Positions 17,595 to 25,352 of a stretch of DNA of 64,000 nt are shown one piece after another. A program made the translations under genes and the position numbers. Numbering within the stretch: position 1 is the stretch's first letter; every line of letters starts with the position of its first letter. The notes under the pieces are model-generated. The model made no database searches. It saw only the letters and a list, made by a program, of their open reading frames with translations, and had not been told where the DNA came from. Source of the stretch: Negadavirga shengliensis (GTDB lineage: Bacteria; Bacteroidota; Bacteroidia; Cytophagales; Cyclobacteriaceae); the NCBI RefSeq assembly GCF_042652345.1, contig NZ_JBHSJJ010000001.1:686417-750416 (forward strand), in the 5' to 3' direction.

Positions 17595-18851
17595 ATGAAC
17601 AGTTTAACCCATACAGATGTCATCAATTTACTTCTGCAACTGGCCGCCATGCTGCTGCTGGCCCGGTTATTGGCAGAGGCTGCCAGAAAATTCAGGCAGC
17701 CCGCTGTAGTGGGGGAACTTTTGGCGGGCATTATCCTGGGACCCACCATTTTGGGTACCGTCTCTCCGGATACTTTCAATTCCTTGTTCATGAGCAATCC
17801 CTCTGCCACCATGGCCCTGGATGGGTTTGTGCAGATCGCGGTGATTTTGCTGTTGTTTATAGCCGGCCTGGAAGTGGAGCTTCACCTGGTGTGGTCTCAG
17901 GGCAAGGCCGCGCTGAGTATCAGTTTGCTGGGCTTGGTGATTCCCTTTGGCCTGGGATTCATTTTTCCCTATATTTTTCCCGAGTTCTTCGGTTTAGCGG
18001 ACGGCAACAGGATGCTTTTTTCGTTGTTTATGGGCACGGCCATGTCGATTACCGCATTACCTGTGGTGGTGAGGATCCTGATGGACCTTAACCTGTTCAA
18101 ATCAAAAATGGGGATGTTGATTGTGGCCGCAGCCATGGTTAATGACATCATTGGCTGGTTGATCTTTTCTGTGATCCTTTCTTTTATGGGAAAATCCAGC
18201 TCCCTGTCTCTCTTACAGACTGTGGGTATTACCCTGTTGTTTACCTTTTTTATGCTTACCGTGGGAAAAGCCTTGATCAACAAGCTGTTACCTTGGATCA
18301 ACAAAAAATTGGCCTGGCCGGGAGGAGTACTGTCACTTTCCATGGTCTTTTGCTTTATTTCCGCGGCATTTACCGAATGGCTGGGCATCCATGCCATTTT
18401 TGGGGCCTTTCTCTTAGGGGTGGCCTTGGGGGACAGCGAGCATATGTCTGAAAGGGCCAAGGAAATCGTGCACCAGTTTATCAACAACATTTTCGCTCCT
18501 TTGTTTTTTGTTTCCATTGGCCTGAAGATAAACTTTGTGCTCAGTTTTGACATCATGCTGGTTTTGGCGGTTTTGGCCATCTCTTTTACCGGCAAAATTA
18601 TCGGCAGCGGTTTGGGTGCATTAAGGGGAGGATTTGACCTAAAAGAATCCATGGCGGTGGGTTTTGGAATGAACGCCCGTGGCGCGATGGAAATCATCCT
18701 GGGCTTGATCGCTTTGGAAAACGGGCTGATCGACGAGAAACTCTTTGTGGCTTTGGTGGTGATGGCCATTGTAACCAGCATGTCCAGCGGCCCTTTGATG
18801 AAATGGAGCGTCAAAAAGGCAGAAGAATTACCGGACCCGGTGGTGGATTAA
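17595..18851 (+). CDS. Cation:proton antiporter, CPA2 (KefB/NapA-like)
   Basis: 418 residues, almost entirely hydrophobic, with about 12 predicted helices. Family landmarks include RQPAVVGELLAGIILGPT near the N-terminus, FIAGLEVEL, and AAAMVNDIIGWLIF in the ion-translocating core, where the conserved Asp-Asp of Na+/H+ members is represented by ND. It lacks the RCK/TrkA-N domains of true Kef channels, so it is probably a monovalent cation/H+ exchanger in the inner membrane. It is co-transcribed with the upstream stress protein gene. Confidence 0.88.
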   Translation: MNSLTHTDVINLLLQLAAMLLLARLLAEAARKFRQPAVVGELLAGIILGPTILGTVSPDTFNSLFMSNPSATMALDGFVQIAVILLLFIAGLEVELHLVWSQGKAALSISLLGLVIPFGLGFIFPYIFPEFFGLADGNRMLFSLFMGTAMSITALPVVVRILMDLNLFKSKMGMLIVAAAMVNDIIGWLIFSVILSFMGKSSSLSLLQTVGITLLFTFFMLTVGKALINKLLPWINKKLAWPGGVLSLSMVFCFISAAFTEWLGIHAIFGAFLLGVALGDSEHMSERAKEIVHQFINNIFAPLFFVSIGLKINFVLSFDIMLVLAVLAISFTGKIIGSGLGALRGGFDLKESMAVGFGMNARGAMEIILGLIALENGLIDEKLFVALVVMAIVTSMSSGPLMKWSVKKAEELPDPVVD

Positions 18852-19021
18852 ACCTTAAGAACGTCGAAATAAAACAGGTTTTATCAATGCACAATAGCAA
18901 GGAGAGGCGGCGTTCGTAGGGCTTTTTTCCACAGTTAATCAATACCTGACATCGAATAATCATTGGGGATTTTACATGACCGGGATGCGCTTTATCTTTC
19001 TTCATGTTAACCCTCGACCTG

Positions 19022-19612
19022 ATGAAAAAGCCCCTATCCCATTTGTCGCTGACCGTTTTTGTTGCCTTGCTCCATCTGTTTTCCTGCGGTGAAACAGAAC
19101 TGAAACCCACTGAAGAGTATTACATTAAATTTAAGGTAAACGGGGAGCAGAAGGAGTACAATACTGACGCCCTCAATCCGGTAACCTTTACCTTTGATCA
19201 GAACGGTCCGGTTTATCAAGCGATACTGCAGGTATTGGGTCCGGGAAGCGATGGGAAGAAGAACTTTATCAATATCATCACTCGAAACGAAACTGTTTTT
19301 GAAGTCAACAAATCGTACCGGATGCATGAGGCTATTTCTTATCAGAATGCTTCGCTCGCCCGGATTATATTTACGTGGGCGGATGAAAACGGCGATCTTT
19401 ACAATGCCGTGTTGCTTAAAGGCGCTTTCCCAACTTTGGAAATTAAAGATGAGGGTCAACTGATGTTCAGCGGCATTTCCCAAGATATGGTGACGGGCAG
19501 TTTTACTGCCAATATAATCGGGCCTGTCAGCCCAACCACTGGCAGAGGTAATACCGAACTGTCAATTACAGAAGGAGAATTCAAACTTAAATTGATCAAT
19601 ACGGTGCCGTAA
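19022..19612 (+). CDS. Lipoprotein of unknown function
   Basis: About 196 residues from MKKPLSHLSLTVFVALLHLFSC, a signal peptide with a lipobox (LFSC). The mature protein starts with a short spacer and YYIKFKVNGEQKEY, a pattern common at the start of beta-rich Bacteroidota lipoproteins of unknown role. There is no catalytic motif. ATG at 19022 is chosen because it puts the charged MKK directly before the hydrophobic core; an ATG six codons upstream is also in frame. It converges with the antiporter gene on the other strand, whose stop is 16 bp away. Confidence 0.65.
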   Translation: MKKPLSHLSLTVFVALLHLFSCGETELKPTEEYYIKFKVNGEQKEYNTDALNPVTFTFDQNGPVYQAILQVLGPGSDGKKNFINIITRNETVFEVNKSYRMHEAISYQNASLARIIFTWADENGDLYNAVLLKGAFPTLEIKDEGQLMFSGISQDMVTGSFTANIIGPVSPTTGRGNTELSITEGEFKLKLINTVP

Positions 19613-19628
19613 GCCTTATAGAAATGAG

Positions 19629-21782
19629 TTACCTTTTTCTGCCAAACAAGGTGCCTATGGTCTTACCAATGTCATCCAGCCTTTCAATATTGTTTACAAA
19701 GGGGCTGAAGATATTTCCCGCGCGATAGTCGGAAAGGCCCTGCTGCATGGGATACACCAATACATAATTGAAATCCTGAAAATACTTATTGAGGTATTTG
19801 GGGATATTTTTCACGATGGGATTGTAAGAGATTTCATTTTTGCGGCTCATGACGATAAACAAAGCATCGTTTTCTACCATATCCCTGGAGATTATCAGAA
19901 AATCTTCCCATTCCGAAAACTCCCTGAGTTCGATTTCCAGACTATGCGTTTTGTTCACATCCTTCACATATTGGAGGAAGCTTTTCGACCCGTAGAATAT
20001 CAGTTTGGCGCCTGTATTTCTACCGATGTTCCAGATTCTCAATAACCAAAAGGGAAAGCCGATCTCTTTTTCTGCATTTTCGGGGGCAATGATAAAATAA
20101 CGTTTTATGGTGTTAAGAGGCTGTGTAAACCTGTAAATCATGGTGGTGACATTGCAGCGGTTCAGAACCCCTTCGGTCAGGTTGCCCAAGAAAGAATCGG
20201 AAAGCCCGTATTGTTTGTGGAGGCCCAGGATCAGGTCGGACACCTTGTGTTCTTTAACCACGTTGATGATCCCGTTGATGATATTGGCATCATACCTCAC
20301 GAGTTCCGTCAGGTAGTTATCGGTGGCTGCTGCAGAGATGCTGGCTTTTTCCAACAATTTTCGGGCGGCTTTTTCCAATTTTACGTCATCCGTGTCCGTA
20401 GGAATCACGTTCAGCGCAATCAAAGCTTTTTTAGCTTTCTCTGATTTGATGGTAATCCCTAAGTTGATCAGTTCCTCAATGTTTTCGGGATAATTGATAG
20501 GAATGAGAATCTTTTCTGAAGCATCCCTGTCCGCATCCCCTTCAGGCGTTTCATCGATTTCCTGAAGCGCAATGAGGGCACCACCTCTTTGTGCCACAAA
20601 TGAAGCAATGGTACAGGTCACCAGTATCATCAGTATGGTTCCGTTTAGTATGACATCATTGAGCAAGCGAATAGGTTGGCCGTCTTGCGTTTCACCCAGG
20701 ATAATATTATAACCAACCAGCACGGCAGCCAGAGTGGCTGCAGCCTGTGCATTGCTCAATCCAAAGATGACATCCCGCTGAGCAGTACTGAAACCGTAAG
20801 TTTTTTGGGTTAGGAAAGCTGCCAAAAATTTAGAACCGGTTGCAACCACACACATCACGATGGCTACGAGGATGGTTTCCAGATCAAGAAAAAAAACCCG
20901 GAAATCTATCAGCATCCCTACTCCTATCAGGAAGAATGGGATAAACAGGGCATTGCCGACAAACTCGATCCGGTTCATCAGCGGAGAGGTATGGGGAATC
21001 AAACGGTTGAGTGCCAATCCGGCCAGAAAAGCTCCGATGATCGCTTCAATACCGGCAGCCTCTGCCAAGAAGGAAGCCAGAAAAACCAACCCCAGCACAA
21101 AAATGTACTGGGAAATGTTGTCGTCATTGTTTTTGAAAAACCACCGGCCCAACAAGGGGAATATAAGCGCGACTATCGCTGCAAAAATCGATACAGAAAC
21201 AATCAGCCTAATCCAAAAATCGTTGGTGATCTCGCCGGTGGCCATCCCTGCAATCACCGCCAGCACCAGCAAGGCCAGGGTATCGGTGATCATGGTACCG
21301 CCTACCGTGACATTTACCGCTTTGTTTTTGGCAATTCCCAGTTTGCTTATCAGGGGATAGGCGATTAAAGTATGGGATGCAAACATGCTGGCGAGCAGGA
21401 CAGAGGTCATCCAGCTGAATTCGAGGATATACCGGCCTGACAGACTTCCCAATATCATGGGAATAATAAACGTGTACATGCCAAAAACAACACTTTTATT
21501 GCGGTTTTTCTTGAAATCGGCCAGATCTATTTCCAAGCCTGCAAGAAACATGATGTATAATAGTCCTACCGTCCCAAACAGGATGATGCTGCTGTCTCTT
21601 TCCAACAAGTGCACACCTTTGGGGCCGATGATCGCACCGGCAATGATCAATCCGATGAGTTGTGGCACACGGATTTTATTGAGTAAAAGCGGAGCGAAAA
21701 GTATGATAAAAAGTATGATAGAGAACTTCAAGACCGGATTTTCCAGGGGAAGGGTAAAGTTCAGATCTGAGAGTAAAATCAT
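19629..21782 (-). CDS. Cation:proton antiporter with C-terminal stress-protein-like cytosolic domain
   Basis: 717 residues. The first 400 form a CPA2-type exchanger with about 12 helices, including RVPQLIGLIIAGAIIGP, FLAGLEIDL and TVGGTMITDTLALLVL. The remaining 300 residues are soluble and begin after a KILIPINYPENIEEL segment. That opening (strand, then helix-forming acidic stretch) and a later FIIAPENAEKE resemble tandem Usp domains. This architecture recurs in Bacteroidota. Together with the separate stress protein and antiporter on the other strand, it makes a compact ion-homeostasis region. Confidence 0.85.
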   Translation of the reverse strand: MILLSDLNFTLPLENPVLKFSIILFIILFAPLLLNKIRVPQLIGLIIAGAIIGPKGVHLLERDSSIILFGTVGLLYIMFLAGLEIDLADFKKNRNKSVVFGMYTFIIPMILGSLSGRYILEFSWMTSVLLASMFASHTLIAYPLISKLGIAKNKAVNVTVGGTMITDTLALLVLAVIAGMATGEITNDFWIRLIVSVSIFAAIVALIFPLLGRWFFKNNDDNISQYIFVLGLVFLASFLAEAAGIEAIIGAFLAGLALNRLIPHTSPLMNRIEFVGNALFIPFFLIGVGMLIDFRVFFLDLETILVAIVMCVVATGSKFLAAFLTQKTYGFSTAQRDVIFGLSNAQAAATLAAVLVGYNIILGETQDGQPIRLLNDVILNGTILMILVTCTIASFVAQRGGALIALQEIDETPEGDADRDASEKILIPINYPENIEELINLGITIKSEKAKKALIALNVIPTDTDDVKLEKAARKLLEKASISAAATDNYLTELVRYDANIINGIINVVKEHKVSDLILGLHKQYGLSDSFLGNLTEGVLNRCNVTTMIYRFTQPLNTIKRYFIIAPENAEKEIGFPFWLLRIWNIGRNTGAKLIFYGSKSFLQYVKDVNKTHSLEIELREFSEWEDFLIISRDMVENDALFIVMSRKNEISYNPIVKNIPKYLNKYFQDFNYVLVYPMQQGLSDYRAGNIFSPFVNNIERLDDIGKTIGTLFGRKR

Positions 21783-21954
21783 CGCATCGGAGGTTAGTTG
21801 TCATCAGTGTTGCCTTGGTTTCCTGAAGTTGCTTGAATACAAAATTAACTTTTACGCCCGTATAATTATGGCATGAACCCTTTTAATTTTGGTGAGGAAG
21901 ACAGAGCCATCCGGTCCCACTCGCCAAAATCCGGTTTCTGATATGACAAAATCT

Positions 21955-21987
21955 TTTGCTTTTATCTAACATAAGCCCGTACTTTTG
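21955..21987 (+). promoter_or_regulatory. Promoter of hemH
   Basis: TTTG at 21955-21958 and TACTTTTG at 21980-21987 are separated by 21 bp and match the Bacteroidota -33/-7 consensus. The ferrochelatase start lies 26 bp downstream. Confidence 0.65.
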
Positions 21988-22013
21988 GTTTTTAAACAGG
22001 TGAAAATATAGGA

Positions 22014-23072
22014 ATGGGATTGAAAATGACTAAAAATAAAGCCAAAACCGGTGTTTTGTTGGTAAATCTAGGCACCCCTGACAGCACGGCCACAGCTGAT
22101 GTAAGAAAATACCTGAGAGAATTTCTGATGGACCGGAGGGTGATTGACATTCCTTTTTTATCCAGATGGCTTCTTGTAAACCTGATCATTGCTCCCTTCA
22201 GGGCTCCTAAGTCGGCACAGGAATACCGTAAACTTTGGACCGACAGGGGCTCCCCTTTACTTTTCCATACGGAGGATTTGAAGCGAAAACTTATAAAAAC
22301 CTTGGATCCTGCTTTGTTCCAGGTTGAAATTGCCATGCGCTACCAATCACCGGGTATCGAGCAGGGACTTGCAGCACTGAACAAGGCCAATGTGAAGGAA
22401 ATCATCGTTTTGCCGCTTTTTCCCCAATATGCCTCGGCTACCAATGGTTCTGTCATGGACAAAGTAATGGAAATCGCCAGAAAATGGCAGATTATCCCCA
22501 ATATCTCTTTCATTAGTAATTTTGTGGACCACCCCCTTTTTTTAAAGGCATGGGAGGAATTGGGAAATGAGATGCTTGCTGGCGAAAATTATGACGTTTT
22601 TCTCTTCTCCTATCATGGGCTTCCCGAACGGCAAATCAAAAAGGCCTCTGTGGACGGTTATTGCAAGCTCAATGATAAATGTTGCACCAATTATACCAAA
22701 AAGAACCAATTTTGCTACCGGGCACAATGTTTTTTGACCACCAGGCTGATTGCGCAGCAACTTGGGCTTCCTGAGGAAAAAACCATCACCTGTTTTCAGT
22801 CCAGATTGGGGAAAGACCCCTGGATAAGGCCGTACACGGAAGATTTGGTAAAAGAGCTGGCTTCAAAAGGCGTTAGGAAAGTTCTGGCTTTTTCGCCGGC
22901 TTTTGTGGCGGACTGTTTGGAAACGACCATTGAAGTGGGTGAGGAATATAAGGAACAGTTTTTAGCGCTGGGAGGCGAAAAATGGGACCTGGTACCTAGC
23001 CTCAATTCCAGAGACAGCTGGGTGGCGTGCGTGAAGGAACTGGTAACCGCAAAAACAGGCCAAGCAGGATAA
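22014..23072 (+). CDS. hemH: Ferrochelatase
   Basis: 352 residues. It inserts Fe2+ into protoporphyrin IX in the last step of haem b synthesis (protoporphyrin-dependent route). Seen are the opening TGVLLVNLGTPDS, the metal-binding histidine in FSYHGLPERQ, the segment CYRAQC, and the signature SRLGKDPWIRPYTED. The C-terminal FSPAFVADCLETTIE also matches. The length is typical for Bacteroidota HemH. The start may be 22014 or the ATG at 22026 (MTKNKAK). The gene is monocistronic behind its own promoter. Confidence 0.95.
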   Translation: MGLKMTKNKAKTGVLLVNLGTPDSTATADVRKYLREFLMDRRVIDIPFLSRWLLVNLIIAPFRAPKSAQEYRKLWTDRGSPLLFHTEDLKRKLIKTLDPALFQVEIAMRYQSPGIEQGLAALNKANVKEIIVLPLFPQYASATNGSVMDKVMEIARKWQIIPNISFISNFVDHPLFLKAWEELGNEMLAGENYDVFLFSYHGLPERQIKKASVDGYCKLNDKCCTNYTKKNQFCYRAQCFLTTRLIAQQLGLPEEKTITCFQSRLGKDPWIRPYTEDLVKELASKGVRKVLAFSPAFVADCLETTIEVGEEYKEQFLALGGEKWDLVPSLNSRDSWVACVKELVTAKTGQAG

Positions 23073-23123
23073 TGATTACAGAGGGCCGGTATTTTGAGAT
23101 GCTGCGGAACCCATGGAACAGGG

Positions 23124-23312
23124 TCACTTTTTGGTGTTTTTATATCGGATCCAATAATAAGCCGGGAAAATCAGGGCTTTTAGCTTCCAGTCATTCTTCT
23201 GATGAAAGGACAGTTCCGTGTCGCGATGGACAATTCGGTACATTCTCGCCGCAAACACCAGGTGGGCCAATAATGCCAAAAACAGTATCCCATAGATGAT
23301 CACTTCTTCCAT
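23124..23312 (-). CDS. Small single-pass membrane protein
   Basis: 62 residues: an N-terminal helix (VIIYGILFLALLAHLVFAARMY), a polar middle (HRDTELSFHQK) and a short aromatic, basic tail (ALIFPAYYWIRYKNTKK). Its ATG lies inside the 3' end of the upstream methyltransferase-like gene, a 13-bp overlap suggesting translational coupling. This and the compact charge pattern are the reasons to accept it as real. I do not recognise a family. Confidence 0.6.
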   Translation of the reverse strand: MEEVIIYGILFLALLAHLVFAARMYRIVHRDTELSFHQKNDWKLKALIFPAYYWIRYKNTKK

Positions 23313-23899
23313 AAGGTAAATTTAGGGAATATCGGGGGAACGTGCCGGCGATATGATGAATATTCTTCGCCATAAAGCTGGATAAGTTTCTTCTCTTCGA
23401 AGTAGATGCCCACAGGCAAATAGACCAGCAAGGCCAGCAGATGTACCAAAGAGGCCAGGTTGGGGATGTAAAGAAAAAATCCAAAGAAAATCAATATCAG
23501 GCCCGCGTACAAGGGGTGTCTTATATAATGATAGAGACCGTTGGTGGTAAGGGAATCCTTTTCCTTCAGATCATCATGGGGCCTGAACCCTATGAACCGG
23601 AATAATTCGATTCCTTTTAGGCTTTTGACCGCCAGGATTGTTCCGAAAGCGGCCAGCATAAAACCCAGATAAGTGCCCAAGTCCCCTTGTTGCCACAGCC
23701 AAACAGGGGACAGGGTGGCTGCATAAATGAAAATGGCTAAAATCAACATCGTGGACCATAAACTGTATAACATCCGGTACCATATGTATCGCCTGCCCAT
23801 GATTGCACGGAATTTTCTTTTTATATTAAGGGCAGCAAGTAAAGTATGGGTCCCGTAAAACAGTATCCATCCTATACTTAAAACAAAATATTCCATCAT
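23300..23899 (-). CDS. Isoprenylcysteine methyltransferase-like (ICMT/NnrU-type) integral membrane protein
   Basis: About 199 residues with five or six hydrophobic segments. The diagnostic region is the C-terminal pattern NGLYHYIRHPLYAGLIL followed by IYFEEKKLIQLYGEEY, which forms the S-adenosylmethionine pocket in the PEMT/ICMT superfamily. The substrate in bacteria is usually unknown; small-molecule or lipid methylation is inferred. ATG at 23899 (MMEYFVL) is chosen because it begins directly at the first helix. It is translationally overlapped with the small membrane protein downstream. Confidence 0.75.
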   Translation of the reverse strand: MMEYFVLSIGWILFYGTHTLLAALNIKRKFRAIMGRRYIWYRMLYSLWSTMLILAIFIYAATLSPVWLWQQGDLGTYLGFMLAAFGTILAVKSLKGIELFRFIGFRPHDDLKEKDSLTTNGLYHYIRHPLYAGLILIFFGFFLYIPNLASLVHLLALLVYLPVGIYFEEKKLIQLYGEEYSSYRRHVPPIFPKFTLWKK

Positions 23900-23940
23900 C
23901 CGCTTATGTTGTCTGCGAATATCCAAAATTTAGCCCGTAT

Positions 23941-25146
23941 ATGAAAATAGGTTTAATCAGAGAGGAAAAGCTGCCACCTGACAAACGAGTGGCGTTCAGC
24001 CCAAGGCAGTTGTTTCAGTTGCAGGAATATTATGAGAATAGAGTTTCCTTTAAAGTAGAACCAAGCCCGATCCGCTGTTACAGTGATGAAGAATATGAAG
24101 CCAAGGGCATTGAGGTGACGGAGGACGTTTCTGATTGCGAAGTGTTGATGGGGATCAAAGAAGTTCCTACGGAAAAGCTGATACCGGATAAAACCTATTT
24201 TTTCTTTTCCCATACGGTCAAAGGACAGGTCTACAATAGAAAGATTTTACAGGAGGTACTCAAAAAGAATATACGGCTTATAGACTATGAAATGTTGCAC
24301 CTTACAGATGGGAGGAGAGCGGCTGGTTTTGGCAGATGGGCGGGTATAGTAGGAGGGTACAACAGCCTGTGGGCTTATGGTAAAAAGTCGGGGCTTTATT
24401 CCCTGAGACGCGCGTTTCAGTGCAGGGACAGTGCTGAATTGTTTGAGGAGCTAAAAAAAGTGGAACTTCCTCCTATCAAGTTGGTCATTACGGGTGATGG
24501 AAAGGTGGCCACGGGTGTCCTGGAGATCCTGGAGGCATTAAAAATACGGAGAACCCTACCGGAAGACTATCTGCAAAGGTATTTTGAAGAATCCGTGTAC
24601 ACCCAACTGGGAGTGGAGGAATACAATCAGCGGCGTACGGACGGAGGGTTTAATAAAGGGGAATTTTTTCGGCATCCGGAAAGATATGAAGGGTGCTTCT
24701 TGCCGTACGCAGAGGTGAGTGACATCTTGATCGCCGCCGCATATTGGGATCCAAAGGCTCCGAGGCTATTCCAAATGGAGGATATTTCAAATCCCGACTT
24801 CTGCCTCTCCGTCATATCGGATATTACCTGTGACATCAATGGATCAGTACCTACGACCATCAGACCGAGTACCATCCACGATCCTGTATATGATATCGAC
24901 CGGGAAAGTTTTTCAGAATTGCCTGCTTTTGGAAGACAAAACAGCATTTCAGTGGTGGCCATAGACAATCTGCCTTGTGAACTTCCCCGGGACGCTTCTG
25001 AAGACTTTGGTCGGCAGCTCAGCGAAAGCGTCATTCCTGAATTGCTGAAAGGAGATGCGGAGATGATTGAAAATGCCACCATTGCCGACAATGGGCTGCT
25101 CAAACCTGCGTTTCAATATCTTGCGGATTATGTCCGAGGGATATAG
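23941..25146 (+). CDS. Lysine-ketoglutarate reductase/saccharopine dehydrogenase-like NAD(P)-dependent oxidoreductase
   Basis: 401 residues. The N-terminal part (KIGLIREEKLPPDKRVAFSP) is an alanine dehydrogenase/transhydrogenase-type domain. The central part has RRAAGFGRWAGIVGGYNSLWAYG, then a nucleotide-binding strand KLVITGDGKVATGVLEIL. SVISDITCDINGSVPTT near residue 295 is typical of saccharopine dehydrogenase (NAD+, L-lysine-forming) and LKR relatives. It acts in the cytosol, probably in lysine catabolism or a related amino-acid oxidation. The first ATG directly follows the divergent methyltransferase-like gene, leaving about 40 bp for both promoters. Confidence 0.8.
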   Translation: MKIGLIREEKLPPDKRVAFSPRQLFQLQEYYENRVSFKVEPSPIRCYSDEEYEAKGIEVTEDVSDCEVLMGIKEVPTEKLIPDKTYFFFSHTVKGQVYNRKILQEVLKKNIRLIDYEMLHLTDGRRAAGFGRWAGIVGGYNSLWAYGKKSGLYSLRRAFQCRDSAELFEELKKVELPPIKLVITGDGKVATGVLEILEALKIRRTLPEDYLQRYFEESVYTQLGVEEYNQRRTDGGFNKGEFFRHPERYEGCFLPYAEVSDILIAAAYWDPKAPRLFQMEDISNPDFCLSVISDITCDINGSVPTTIRPSTIHDPVYDIDRESFSELPAFGRQNSISVVAIDNLPCELPRDASEDFGRQLSESVIPELLKGDAEMIENATIADNGLLKPAFQYLADYVRGI

Positions 25147-25352
25147 GGATTCTGGGTCAGGGACGCCGGGCTCCATCTTTTCCCCAAATTTTCAGGTGGC
25201 GGAGGTATGAAAAGCGCAACCATCCTTTTTTCCAGTTTCCGGCCCGGAATGTTCTCACATCCTCAAACAAAAAACAGATCGTTTGTTAATTGGCAAGATA
25301 CCGGTCAGAGCAAAGCCTGACAAGCTTTCCCACGCCTTCAGGTGTGTGGGTA

